64,000 bases of DNA from assembly GCA_030425205.1 (NCBI GenBank), contig JAUIAP010000013.1:1-64000 (forward strand). The letters run 5' to 3'. The stretch comes from Anaerolineae bacterium. GTDB lineage: Bacteria; Chloroflexota; Anaerolineae; Promineifilales; Promineifilaceae. Under the pieces are notes generated by a model. The model saw only the letters and a list, made by a program, of their open reading frames with translations. It made no database searches and had not been told where the DNA came from. Made by a program: the position numbers and the translations under genes. Below, one piece after another: positions 18,124 to 27,586 of the stretch; the stretch's first letter is position 1; every line of letters begins with the position of its first letter.

Positions 18124-19945
18124 AACTCTCCACCATTTTCTCCAATCGCTCCCGACTTTCCCGATACCCACCCTGCCGATTGCGGGCGTGCCAAACCGTA
18201 TCGTGATCGGCGATGAGTTGATGTGCTGCGCGTGCCAGCTTTTGCGCCTCATCTGCATCTTTGCCATTCTTCACCCACAAAATCCGCTGCACGGCATGGC
18301 GCAGAATATGGCCCGCCCATGTAAATTCATGACGGATCAGGTCAGCATCGGGCAGATCGATTTCGACATCTTCAAGACGACTGAGGATCTCTTCAATTTG
18401 CGTCTGTGTCTTTTGCAGTCGCTCGACAACCGTCTCATCCTCATTATTCAAATGGTTTTGAATCACCTCTGGCGTTGCTTGCAGCGCGTTGAATAAGATC
18501 GTGCTGTTGAACTGCTGGATGTCTGTTGTCTGATAGACGTTGCCGAGATCAAAGGCGAGTTTACCCATAATTTCGGCCGAATCCCGAAACGCAAACCGAC
18601 TCGCCACCGCCGCCGCGTCCATCTCCACATTTGCATCCAGCCCCCACGCCAACCCTGCTCCATACGCCAGCGGAACATAACTGACGGGTAACGGCTGCCA
18701 ATGTCCCTCATCTCCCCAATCGGTAATCAAATAGCCTACTGCCCCATTTTTCAGCCCACTTGCGGCCGCATTCCGTAAATTCTCCAGCGCATTGTCTGTC
18801 CGCCCTGCCACCGTCCGCCAACTCGATGTTCCCGGACAGACGTAAAACGGAATTCCAGACTTGGCAAAAATCGCCCCATGCCCCGCAAAATCGTGGAACG
18901 ACTCATATCCCCATTCCAACGCAATGACATCACGCGGTAACTCTGGCACAAGTTCGGGATGATTCATCAAAATGTCCCCCCAAAACTGCATCGTTTTGCC
19001 GCGTCGCTTCACGTCCTTGTAAATCTTGAGCAGAAAATCGAGATAGACGCGCCCTGCCCCCTTTTCCACGACCAACTCTTTGCTATGACCACCGCCCAGA
19101 TCAACCGTTTCATCTAGCCCGACATTGACCTGCGCGCTCGAAAAGTGGGGCAACAGTTCGTCAAACAGCGAACGCACCAACTCTAAACTCTCGGGATCAC
19201 TCGGGTTAAGCGTAAACGGCTCATCGAACCAGCCCCAAGGGGTATCGCATCCGTCGGGTGCTTCGGCGAGATGTTTGTACGCTGGCTGTGTCAGCCAGCG
19301 GCGCATATGGCCAAACGTATTCTGGTTTGGCACAAGTTCAATAAATCGCTCACGACAAAATGCGTCGAGTGCAAGAATCTCTTCACCGGTCATCGGTGAT
19401 GCCTCTGCCCAAACGGTTGGATGCTGACGATAGGCAAACGTATGCTCAGTATAAAGCTGAAGCTGGTTGATCTTCCAGCCTGCCAGCATCTCAACGAGGG
19501 CGTAAAGCGTCTCCATCGTCGGCACTTTGTCGCGGCTCACATCGAGCATAAATCCGCGATTGGGGAAATCAGGCCAGTCGCGCACACGCAGCATTGGCAA
19601 GCTGTGGCCGTGTTGGGCGATCAGTTGCAGGACGGTTTGTGCGCCGTAGAAGATACCGCTGGGAGTTTCGGCCGAAATCACCACCCCAACCCCCGCCTCA
19701 ATCGTCAACTCATACCCCTGTGGATGCGGCACACAGTTTGGCAGTTGGTTTAACTGAATCGCTGGCTGGTCACTCGGTAGATACCCGGCAACCATCTCCC
19801 AGCCTAGCGCACCACAAAGCTGCTGACCCGCCAGTCGCAAAGCCTGATTGTCCGCGCTGTTCAGCACGACAAACCCATTCTCGGGCAACTCGCACGATCC
19901 GTCGTTAAGTGTTAGGTGTCTTGGTGTTGGTAATAGTATTGTCAT
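18116..19945 (-). CDS. GH20-like beta-N-acetylhexosaminidase
   Basis: A 609-residue protein without signal peptide. Residues 1-115 form the GH20b-like alpha/beta domain. A (beta/alpha)8 barrel follows, starting FPNRGFMLDVSRDKVPT as in GH20. The catalytic pair appears as VGLDETVDLG (Asp-Glu, around residue 254) instead of the common GGDE. Later barrel motifs include FWGDIL, ALEWGYE and YLITDWGDEGHW. The C-terminal ~150 residues are helical. Substrate-assisted removal of terminal beta-GlcNAc or a related unit is the expected reaction. The gene starts 8 bases after the phosphorylase gene stops. The altered motif could mean a different subfamily or substrate. Confidence 0.8.
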   Translation of the reverse strand: MTILLPTPRHLTLNDGSCELPENGFVVLNSADNQALRLAGQQLCGALGWEMVAGYLPSDQPAIQLNQLPNCVPHPQGYELTIEAGVGVVISAETPSGIFYGAQTVLQLIAQHGHSLPMLRVRDWPDFPNRGFMLDVSRDKVPTMETLYALVEMLAGWKINQLQLYTEHTFAYRQHPTVWAEASPMTGEEILALDAFCRERFIELVPNQNTFGHMRRWLTQPAYKHLAEAPDGCDTPWGWFDEPFTLNPSDPESLELVRSLFDELLPHFSSAQVNVGLDETVDLGGGHSKELVVEKGAGRVYLDFLLKIYKDVKRRGKTMQFWGDILMNHPELVPELPRDVIALEWGYESFHDFAGHGAIFAKSGIPFYVCPGTSSWRTVAGRTDNALENLRNAAASGLKNGAVGYLITDWGDEGHWQPLPVSYVPLAYGAGLAWGLDANVEMDAAAVASRFAFRDSAEIMGKLAFDLGNVYQTTDIQQFNSTILFNALQATPEVIQNHLNNEDETVVERLQKTQTQIEEILSRLEDVEIDLPDADLIRHEFTWAGHILRHAVQRILWVKNGKDADEAQKLARAAHQLIADHDTVWHARNRQGGYRESRERLEKMVESYG

Positions 19946-19953
19946 TTGTGGGA

Positions 19954-22900
19954 TTATTGGAGATTCTCTAAAACGTTTATTGTCACCGAAACGTCTAACT
20001 TCTGCACCTTTCCTGTTCGCTCAAAAATAGCGCGGGTTGTCTCAACGTCGAGCGTCGAACCGCCGACGGTTTCTGCACGTCCGTCTTGATAGTGCACCAC
20101 GATTTGAGCCTCTGTACCGCGCTGATAGACGACTGGCACCTGACAGTGTGTAAAGGCAAGTGACGCTTTTGGTAGAGCAATTGATTGCGCCACGCCGTGT
20201 ATGTTGATGTATGCAAATTGCGTGGGTGATGAGCTGAATTCACGCTCGCGCAAAATGGTTGGCGCGAATGAGAGCTGGGCGTTCTCAATTGAAACACCCA
20301 ACTCAGCCATGCGTGTGATGATCTCTTCTTTGACCTGCCCAGTCATACCGGGCTGTTTCGCCCCTTCGTTGGCAGGCGTGTGGGAATAGGGGTCGGTCGG
20401 GAATGCGCCGTATACGTCAGGTGATTTGTTAAAGCCGATTCCGGCACGCACGTCATAATACGCATCCACCAACGCAGGATCGCCTGTCCGCAGCGCGGTT
20501 TCCTGCACTGCCAGCAACAGCTTCGACACCTGATGCCAGTAAATGCTGCCTAGACCCTCAAAGGCGAAAAATGTACCAGAACGTCCCGTAAACGCTTTGT
20601 GGTTGAATGTTTCCTCGAACAGATCGAGTAGGTATGCTGCATCCTCTTCGCTGTAATTTGGATCATCGGTAAGCGTGTCGAGCGCGGCACGAACGCTTTT
20701 GGCGTTGCGGAAGCTGGGATTGAAGTGATAGTCGCCGTTTTCGTCTGCTCGCAGTATGTCGGTGTTGCCGCTGGCGATCAGTTGGGATTGTTGCGCTTTT
20801 TCGGCCGAAACCCGATTCTTCCCCAAGAACCCCTTCAACTCCTTGTCTGGATAGAGCAAATAGCTGTGCTGATCTTTCCGATAGAGCTTGCTGTTGCGCA
20901 GTTGTTTGAGCAGCGTGAGGGATTGATCGGCCGATAACAGCCCCGATGCCAAAACCGACACCTGCCCCTCCAACATCTCTGGTAAATGGCTGATCTCGGC
21001 TCCGTCATCTGTGAGCGTCAAGACGTTGTACGTGTGAAACAGGTCATCGTTGCGCCGATTGGCGAGCAGCGAATGGTCGATATAGCGTTGCACTAGTGCC
21101 AAAAAGTCGCGTACCTCGTTCCCGTTAACTTTATTGATCTGCCCACTCAATCCTGACTCGTAAATGTCCCAGCGATAGTCGCTATTTGCCTCACCCAGCG
21201 CATCCAGCATCGTGCGTCGCGTCGTGTCATCAAATGTGCCATCCAATCGCGCCTCATGCTCTACAAAAACGGACTGGATATTTTCAAAAAGCGTCGCTAG
21301 TTCATGGCTTAACTGCACCGCTTCAACATTTGTCAGCAGTTCAGACAAAAAGGCGATGTAGCCGCGCAGGTGTCCGAGTGTAATGACCGACAACCCTTTG
21401 CCGACGAGCGCATTGTTCGCGTCGTTCCACTCAGGCCGCTGCGTCGTCATCCAGATGCCGCCCTCTGGCACAAAGTTGCCGAGCTTGACTAGCAGCAGTA
21501 GTAGTAGCTTTTCAGCCATGTTGACGTGCAGCACGTTACCGTTTGCATCCTGCATCAGTTTGCCGTCGGCTCCATTGGACTGGACACGTTTTTCGATTTC
21601 CCGATCGGCCGATTTATCAAACACAATCGTGTCATACGCATCCTGCAAAATCTCACTGTACGGCTTGATGCGATACGGCACGTCGGCATGACTAAAAATC
21701 GGCTGGTGCAGCAGCGATTGCAGCTTGTTGGGATGCACGCGGCGCGAAATGTCAAGCAGCCGTTCGAGATAGACAATTTGGTGGTCGCTCCAATAGCCGA
21801 TATTCGCCCACGGGTCTTCAGGATCGGGCTTCTCCCATTCGATGCCGTCCCGCGTGATGCGATAGGGGTTATAGCCATCGGCCGTCGTTGCGTTCAGGAA
21901 CTTTGAAATCATCCCCTCGACAAATTCAGGATAGCTCCACGCGAGCGGCTCCCAGTTTTGGAAGATGTCGCGCCAGTTGCCCTGATAGTCGAGCCGCTGT
22001 GAGCCGTCGTCATTGGTGATGTTGATCGAGAATTGGTTCCATGGACGGCTCGGATCACCATGTCGGCGACTAAAAGTCAATGGCAGATATTCATAGACAA
22101 GTCGTTGTAAGTCCGCAGACCCACTTTCTGCTGCTTCCTCCAACATCCTTGCATAGGGGAAATTCTCGGGCAGTCGCTCAAGCAACCCCCTATTTTTGTT
22201 GTAAGTGGCGTGATTGCGTTGCTCAATAAAATTGTGTAAATCGACTTTGTCGATGATGTAGTTGTTGGCGAAGATCCCGCCGCGCATCGTGTTGAAGAGG
22301 ACGTTGGCAAAGTGGTGATTGGCGGTGAGGGTATCGGCCGAAAATTGCAGCCCGTCCGCACTCGCCACGATCTTTCGCAACCCCGCACTCCCCTCTGCAA
22401 TATCCGCCTCCAACTGCGTCGCTACGTCGCTCCCACGCAACTCGTTCAATAGAGCGGCAATCGCTACGTGATCCTGATTGACCTCCGCCACAATGTGCCA
22501 GCTCTCTTCCGCGCCACTTTCCAGCGTTCGTTCAGCCGCAATCAGATACGCGCCGCGCCGACCGCGCACTTCCGCTATTTCAACAACCGCCTTTCCCTTT
22601 CGCCACGTCGCCACCTGCTCACTTGACAGCAGCACCTTTGCGTCATCCAACCCAAGCCGCCACACGGTCGTCGCCTTCAACGACTCGCTCGGCTCCGCCA
22701 AATCGGTTAGCGTCGCGTTGAGCGCGAAAATTCCCAGCCCCGATTCTGGCTCTAGCTCGCTGCGCTTATACGCATTGAGCAAATTGCTGAGCGACGTTTG
22801 TAATGCAACCGATGCCCCAAACGGCAGTATGTTTTGCAATCCATCGAGTAGCGCAACCGTTTGGGCTGTATCTGCGTCATTTTGCAGCCAACTCGTCTTC

Positions 22901-23376
22901 ACAAAACCAAAGCGTGGACTCGTTCGCCACGCATAGCGATAGGTCAACCCCAGATCGTGATTGCGCTCTTCAAAGATTAGCTTGTCACCCGTGACGTTTT
23001 TATAGAGATTGCGCTCAACCTGATACACGTCACCACAGGAGCGTGAAAACGGTTCCCACAGGTAGCGTCGCTCCTCTTTCTGAACAAGCAAGAGCGCGAG
23101 AACTCCCGTGTTGTCGCTGTTCTCAGTGATTTTGTCATCTGTGTAATAAGGAAATAGGGCTGACTCCGCATTGACCCGCCCCGCCGTCAAGCCGCCCGTG
23201 CTAGAAACAAATAGCCAATGGTCGGCTACGCTGACGATGCTCATGAAAAATGGCGGCATCTGGTCATAGTTGGAAATTTTGTAAAAACTCTCTCCCAACA
23301 TCTGACAATAGTCGCCCATTATGCGCTTGTCTGCCTGAAATAGTGGCGTATCACCAATATAAATTTCCCCTGTCAT
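19954..23376 (-). CDS. GH94/GH149/GH161-like glycoside phosphorylase
   Basis: A 1140-residue protein with no signal peptide, about the length of beta-1,3-glucan phosphorylases of GH149 and GH161. Residues about 1-330 look like the beta-sandwich domain. An (alpha/alpha)6 region follows, with GNWRDIFQNWEPLAWSYPEF (466-485) and GYWSDHQIVYLERLLD (527-542). RPEWNDANN at 647-655 resembles the catalytic Asp motif (WND) of GH94. GRSGTFFAFEGLGSIYWHQV (931-950) resembles the phosphate-binding S-x-x-GSIYWHMVSKLL loop of GH94. I infer reversible phosphorolysis of beta-linked oligoglucans to glucose 1-phosphate in the cytoplasm. The surrounding GH16 and GH3 genes make beta-1,3-oligoglucans the best guess. 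The exact family needs a profile search. Confidence 0.65.
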   Translation of the reverse strand: MTGEIYIGDTPLFQADKRIMGDYCQMLGESFYKISNYDQMPPFFMSIVSVADHWLFVSSTGGLTAGRVNAESALFPYYTDDKITENSDNTGVLALLLVQKEERRYLWEPFSRSCGDVYQVERNLYKNVTGDKLIFEERNHDLGLTYRYAWRTSPRFGFVKTSWLQNDADTAQTVALLDGLQNILPFGASVALQTSLSNLLNAYKRSELEPESGLGIFALNATLTDLAEPSESLKATTVWRLGLDDAKVLLSSEQVATWRKGKAVVEIAEVRGRRGAYLIAAERTLESGAEESWHIVAEVNQDHVAIAALLNELRGSDVATQLEADIAEGSAGLRKIVASADGLQFSADTLTANHHFANVLFNTMRGGIFANNYIIDKVDLHNFIEQRNHATYNKNRGLLERLPENFPYARMLEEAAESGSADLQRLVYEYLPLTFSRRHGDPSRPWNQFSINITNDDGSQRLDYQGNWRDIFQNWEPLAWSYPEFVEGMISKFLNATTADGYNPYRITRDGIEWEKPDPEDPWANIGYWSDHQIVYLERLLDISRRVHPNKLQSLLHQPIFSHADVPYRIKPYSEILQDAYDTIVFDKSADREIEKRVQSNGADGKLMQDANGNVLHVNMAEKLLLLLLVKLGNFVPEGGIWMTTQRPEWNDANNALVGKGLSVITLGHLRGYIAFLSELLTNVEAVQLSHELATLFENIQSVFVEHEARLDGTFDDTTRRTMLDALGEANSDYRWDIYESGLSGQINKVNGNEVRDFLALVQRYIDHSLLANRRNDDLFHTYNVLTLTDDGAEISHLPEMLEGQVSVLASGLLSADQSLTLLKQLRNSKLYRKDQHSYLLYPDKELKGFLGKNRVSAEKAQQSQLIASGNTDILRADENGDYHFNPSFRNAKSVRAALDTLTDDPNYSEEDAAYLLDLFEETFNHKAFTGRSGTFFAFEGLGSIYWHQVSKLLLAVQETALRTGDPALVDAYYDVRAGIGFNKSPDVYGAFPTDPYSHTPANEGAKQPGMTGQVKEEIITRMAELGVSIENAQLSFAPTILREREFSSSPTQFAYINIHGVAQSIALPKASLAFTHCQVPVVYQRGTEAQIVVHYQDGRAETVGGSTLDVETTRAIFERTGKVQKLDVSVTINVLENLQ

Positions 23377-23407
23377 AAAATCCCTACCAGCGAATGTATT
23401 ATCGTGT

Positions 23408-23560
23408 CGTAGGGGCTAGGCAAATGGCTGCGAAATTTAACCCGTTCGAAGGTCAACGCCATTTGTCTCGCCCTGTTTGACAATTCACGAAGAAAGGCGA
23501 GATAAACGGCACTTTATTTTAGGTCTATCAAGATCATGCGCCGTTTACCTAGCCCCTACG
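23408..23560. repeat. RAYT-type REP element, single composite copy
   Basis: Begins CGTAGGGGCTAGG and ends CCTAGCCCCTACG, an almost perfect terminal inverted repeat. An inner pair (TTTGTCTCGCC and GGCGAGATAAACGGC) corresponds to the inner arms of the array at 14301-14672. It fills the space between the phosphorylase gene and the GH3 gene on its right, where it could act on mRNA stability. Confidence 0.85.
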
Positions 23561-23571
23561 TCAATTGTTGT

Positions 23572-25368
23572 TTATGTTGTCAATCCATCCCCAATGTCGA
23601 ACAGCGGAGTTTGTCCATTTTGCGCACTGAGTGGAATTTGTTCCATTGAACGCGGCCAAACATAAGAGAGTTTCCCCGTAAACGGAACCGCACCGAGCAA
23701 AAGGTCAGCCAGCCCGTTCCCTTCTGAGCCGGGCAAAAATGCGGCGACGAATGCGTCCATTTGTGGCAATTGGTCAGTGATAATCAGTGGACGGCCCGAC
23801 ATCAAAATGACGATCAGCTTCTCGACCTTGCTGCGGACACGCTCAATGAGGGCGATGTGTTCGGCCGATAACCGCAAATCCTCTCGATCCCCCATCCCCT
23901 CCGCATACGGTTCTTCCGCCAACACAACCAGCCCTATCGGAGCCGTTTGCTCAAACTCACCAGCGGGGTCAAACACAATTTCCGTATCGCTCTGCGCCCG
24001 CAGTCCTTCCAAAATCGTCGTTCCCGGCGTAATCGCGCCTGGCTTGCCCATCCACTCGACCGTCCAACCGCCACATTGATAGCCGACGCTATGCGCCGCT
24101 TCACCAGCGACTAGGATATGTTCAGTGTCGGCGGGTAAGGGGAGCAAGTTCGCGTCATTTTTGAGCAGCACGGCCGATTTTTGCACCGCTTCTCGCGCAA
24201 GCGCCCGATGTTCCGCGCTGCCAACAACGGAAAGTGGTGTGTCGCACATCGGTTTTTCAAACAGCCCTAACTGCATTTTGACGCGCAAAATGCGCCGTAC
24301 CGCATCATCGATCCGCGCCATCGACACGTCTCCACACTCGACCGCACGCTGCAATGTCGTGATAAAGCGATGGTACTTAAACGGCACCATGTTCATGTCG
24401 ATGCCCGCATTGATCGCCGCCACAACCGCTGTGTAAAAGTCATCATCAATTTGGTCAATCGCTTCCCAATCGGTGACGACAAATCCCGCAAATCCAAGTT
24501 CTCCCTTTAACACATCTGTCAACAAATAATGTTGCGCGTGCATCCGCTTGCCATCCCACGAACTGTAGGAGGCCATCACGTTGAGGGCGCCTGCTTCGAT
24601 TGCGGCAAGGTATGGCGGCAGATGGTCGCGGCGTAGCGTCTCTTCGTCGATGTCGCTAATGCCTTGGTCGAGTTTCCACGCGCCGAGCTGCAAATAGTGG
24701 AACATCCAGTCGCCGACTTTGGTGTTGGCGAGCGTGGGGTCATTATCGATCAGGGCCATATTTTCGGCCGAAACCCGCGTCGAACTCCCCCACGTCGTCC
24801 CCCCATCTGCCACAAAATGCTTGACTGATGGCAATGCTCCCATCTCGACCAGCCCCTCGACATAAGCCCGCCCCAATGCTGAAATCACCTCAACATCCTG
24901 CGAATACCCCTCATACGTGCGTCCCCAGCGAATGTCACGCGGGTTAGAAACGGCTGGCGCAAAGTTCCAAAGCACATTCGTCGCCTCCATCTCTCGCGCC
25001 GTTGCTATGGCAATGCGCCGCACCAAGTCGGGATCGCGGGTTGCCCCCAAGCCAATATTGTGCGGAAAAATGGTCGCCCCATAGACATTGTTATGCCCAT
25101 GCACCGCGTCGGAGCCATAAATCAGCGGAATCCCTAAACGTGATTCCAACGACGCTTCGATAAACGTCGTGACCATTTTGCGCCACTCGCTGGGATTGTT
25201 CAGCTCAGGGTTCCCACCCCCACCGCTCAAAATCGAGCCAATCCCCAAGCGCTTAATGTCCGCTACTTCAATGCTATTCTTCTCAACCTGCGTCATCTGC
25301 CCGATTTTCTCAAGCAACGTCATTTGATTTAGCAGGTCGTCAATTCGTTCTTCTATCTTTATCGTCAC
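23572..25368 (-). CDS. GH3 beta-glucosidase/exo-beta-glucanase, no signal peptide
   Basis: I start at a GTG (25366-25368) preceded by GGAGAAAGAT. The frame continues upstream but only through a palindromic intergenic repeat. The 598-residue product begins VTIKIEERIDDLLNQMTLLEK. It has GSDAVHGHNN, KHFVADGGTTWG and the nucleophile region FVVTDWEAIDQI, then a sandwich domain ending YVWPRSMEQIPL. This is the two-domain GH3 type related to barley ExoI and bacterial exo-1,3/1,4-beta-glucanases. It lacks a signal peptide, whereas its paralogue just upstream is a lipoprotein. It probably degrades imported beta-glucan oligomers. Confidence 0.9.
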   Translation of the reverse strand: MTIKIEERIDDLLNQMTLLEKIGQMTQVEKNSIEVADIKRLGIGSILSGGGGNPELNNPSEWRKMVTTFIEASLESRLGIPLIYGSDAVHGHNNVYGATIFPHNIGLGATRDPDLVRRIAIATAREMEATNVLWNFAPAVSNPRDIRWGRTYEGYSQDVEVISALGRAYVEGLVEMGALPSVKHFVADGGTTWGSSTRVSAENMALIDNDPTLANTKVGDWMFHYLQLGAWKLDQGISDIDEETLRRDHLPPYLAAIEAGALNVMASYSSWDGKRMHAQHYLLTDVLKGELGFAGFVVTDWEAIDQIDDDFYTAVVAAINAGIDMNMVPFKYHRFITTLQRAVECGDVSMARIDDAVRRILRVKMQLGLFEKPMCDTPLSVVGSAEHRALAREAVQKSAVLLKNDANLLPLPADTEHILVAGEAAHSVGYQCGGWTVEWMGKPGAITPGTTILEGLRAQSDTEIVFDPAGEFEQTAPIGLVVLAEEPYAEGMGDREDLRLSAEHIALIERVRSKVEKLIVILMSGRPLIITDQLPQMDAFVAAFLPGSEGNGLADLLLGAVPFTGKLSYVWPRSMEQIPLSAQNGQTPLFDIGDGLTT

Positions 25369-25378
25369 ATCTTTCTCC

Positions 25379-25441
25379 GTATTGCGTATTGTGTAATGTG
25401 TAGACTGTTTCTTCCTACGCAACACGCAGTACGCAATACGC
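25379..25441. repeat. Reiterated-word palindrome at GH3-GH3 junction
   Basis: The left arm GTATTGCGTA (25379-25388) pairs perfectly with TACGCAATAC (25430-25439). Both arms are built from repeated GCGTATTG/GTGTA-type words. It occupies nearly the whole gap between the two GH3 genes, so the polycistronic RNA would carry a large hairpin here. Similar elements lie at 31161-31229 and 50812-50860. Confidence 0.75.
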
Positions 25442-25446
25442 ATAAC

Positions 25447-27474
25447 TTAAGGGCAGTCAATCACATCAACGGCCCCATCGTCCCCATAACTCAAGCCATA
25501 GCCAAACGGAAACAATGGTGCATCACATCCCTCCGCTTGTAAATTGTCAAAATTGAATGGTAGTTGCCTTATTGAGCGTGGCCATGAGTAGGCTAACCTG
25601 CCCATGAAGTCGTGTTCGCCAAAGAGAACGTCAGCAACGCCAGCCCCTTCGCTGCCGGGCAACCATGCAACCACCCACGCATCTGCCAATGGCAACGCTT
25701 CGGTGATGATTAGCGGCCGACCCGTCACCAAAATCACGATCACGGTATCGGCACGCTCACGCATTCGCTCGATCAGCGTTGTGTTGATCGTTAAATCGGC
25801 GCGGTCTCCCTGCCCTTCGGCATAGGGTCGCTCTCCAATCACAACGATGCCAATGTCTGCATTTCCCTCGACTTGTTCAAAATTCCCAAAGCGGTCATGC
25901 ACGATTTCCGCGTCAGTTTTTGCGGCAATACCCTCTAAAATCGACGTGCCGCCAACCAGCTCGCCTGAAAAACCTTGCCATTCGATCGTCCAGCCACCGC
26001 TCTGCAAACCCATATCGTCAGCGTGCTGTCCCGCAATAAAAATGCGGTTCTCTTCTATAGAAGAAAGGGGCAACGCACCATTTTCATTCTTAAGCAGCAC
26101 AAGTGATTCACGCACCGCTTGTCGCGCCACTTCTCGATGTTCGGGAGTACCAATCTGCGAGAGGAGAGCGCCATCGTGCATCGGTTCCTCAAACAACCCC
26201 AACATAAACTTGACTTTCAAAATCTGCCTGACCGCATCGTCGATCCGCTCGCTAGACACATCCCCATTTAATACTGCCTCGCGCAAGTTGCTTATAAATC
26301 CACGATAGTCGGTGGGAACCATGTTCATGTCGATCCCTGCATTGATCGCTGTCACGACATCGCTGTAGTAATCCCCTTCTATTTCGTCAATCGCTTGCCA
26401 ATCTGAAACGATAAACCCATCAAAACCGAGTTCATCCTTTAGCACTTCGTTGATGAGATAGGCTTCGGCGTGCATCTTTGTGCCTTGCCAACTGCTGTAG
26501 GAGATCATGACGCTCATCGCGCCATTTTCGATGGCGGCAATATATGGTGCAATGTGGGCACGGCGCAACTCTGCCTCATCGATTTTGGTCACATCGCCGC
26601 GATCAATGATGTAATCACCCGTTGTCGATGTTCCCCACTCTGCGGCGCCGTCAGCCACCCAATGTTTCGGCGTACCGAGCAGGGTGGTGGGGTCGCTTAG
26701 ATTCTCGCCTTGCATTCCGACGAGCAGCGCATTGCCAAGCAGTGTAACAAGTTCCGTATTTTCGCTGTAACCTTCATAGGCACGCCCCCAACGAATATCT
26801 TGCGGCACAGCGAGGACGGGGGAGTAGTTCCAGTGGATACCAGTGGCGAGGGTTTCTAGGGCGGTAATTCGGCCGATTTCCTCAACAAGCCCCGCATTCC
26901 GCGTCGCCCCTAGCCCGACGTTATGCGGAAAAATAACCGCCCCCATCACGTTGCTATGTCCGTGTACAGCATCGACCCCATATAACAATGGAATTCCCAA
27001 GCGCGTCTCCAATGCGGCCGCCTGATAGCTGCTCACCATTTCAAGCCACCCTTCCGGTGTGTTGTTCCCCTCTGGTGAGCCACCGCCGCCGCTTAAGATT
27101 GCCCCAATGCCAAACTCCGTCACCAGCTCAGGCGAGATACTGTCCTTCTCGATCAGCGTCATCTGCCCGATCTTCTCCTCCAACGTCATGCGCGCCAGCA
27201 GATCCTCAACCCGCTCTTCAATCGGCAAGTTCGCATCTAAGTAGGGCAGCAAGACCGCCGCCTCTATGGTTGGTTCCAGTGTTGGAGTCGGTTCGTCCGT
27301 TGGCTCAGGCTCAATCGGAGCAAGCTCCGCCCCATCCGTCGGTACGGCTCGCTCAGTCGGTATACTCGTTGGCGCAATCGCCGCTGGTGTGTCCGTCGTT
27401 CTGCCCGTTGTCGGCACATTCGCGCACCCGGTGAGCAGAACCCAATAACCAGTGAACAGTAAAATCCACCTCAT
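25447..27474 (-). CDS. GH3 beta-glucosidase/exo-beta-glucanase, lipoprotein
   Basis: A 675-residue paralogue of the preceding GH3 enzyme. A signal peptide with lipobox (WVLLTGCAN, Cys 17) and a Pro/Thr/Glu linker to about residue 72 are added. The catalytic part runs from LPIEERVEDLLARMTLEEKI. It contains GVDAVHGHSN, KHWVADGAAEWG and the nucleophile region FIVSDWQAIDEI, and ends FPFGYGLSYGD. It should be anchored on the outer face of the membrane and trim beta-glucan fragments there. The stop lies six bases from the palindrome that separates it from its cytoplasmic paralogue. The DNA encoding its first ~14 residues itself resembles a word-type repeat. Confidence 0.92.
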   Translation of the reverse strand: MRWILLFTGYWVLLTGCANVPTTGRTTDTPAAIAPTSIPTERAVPTDGAELAPIEPEPTDEPTPTLEPTIEAAVLLPYLDANLPIEERVEDLLARMTLEEKIGQMTLIEKDSISPELVTEFGIGAILSGGGGSPEGNNTPEGWLEMVSSYQAAALETRLGIPLLYGVDAVHGHSNVMGAVIFPHNVGLGATRNAGLVEEIGRITALETLATGIHWNYSPVLAVPQDIRWGRAYEGYSENTELVTLLGNALLVGMQGENLSDPTTLLGTPKHWVADGAAEWGTSTTGDYIIDRGDVTKIDEAELRRAHIAPYIAAIENGAMSVMISYSSWQGTKMHAEAYLINEVLKDELGFDGFIVSDWQAIDEIEGDYYSDVVTAINAGIDMNMVPTDYRGFISNLREAVLNGDVSSERIDDAVRQILKVKFMLGLFEEPMHDGALLSQIGTPEHREVARQAVRESLVLLKNENGALPLSSIEENRIFIAGQHADDMGLQSGGWTIEWQGFSGELVGGTSILEGIAAKTDAEIVHDRFGNFEQVEGNADIGIVVIGERPYAEGQGDRADLTINTTLIERMRERADTVIVILVTGRPLIITEALPLADAWVVAWLPGSEGAGVADVLFGEHDFMGRLAYSWPRSIRQLPFNFDNLQAEGCDAPLFPFGYGLSYGDDGAVDVIDCP

Positions 27475-27485
27475 GAATCAATATC

Positions 27486-27556
27486 CGTAGAGGCTAACTA
27501 AACGGCTTCGGATGTGACTGAGACGCCCAATTTCAAGCCGTTTATCTAACCCCGCA
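27486..27556. repeat. RAYT-type REP element, degenerate copy
   Basis: CGTAGAGGCTAACTAAACGGC-like left arm at 27486 and GCCGTTTATCTAACCCCG right arm ending near 27555. This corresponds to the outer hairpin of the element at 14301. A further GGGCGAGAC fragment follows at about 27576. It lies between the clan-A glycosidase gene and the GH3 lipoprotein gene. Confidence 0.7.
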
Positions 27557-27586
27557 TGCTCAAATCGCGCAGCAAGGGCGAGACTA

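Noticed and set aside
25369..25443. Upstream extension of the GH3 gene to an ATG at 25443
   Set aside because: The extra 25 codons are translated from an intergenic palindrome, while a GTG with a good Shine-Dalgarno sequence starts the GH3-like part.
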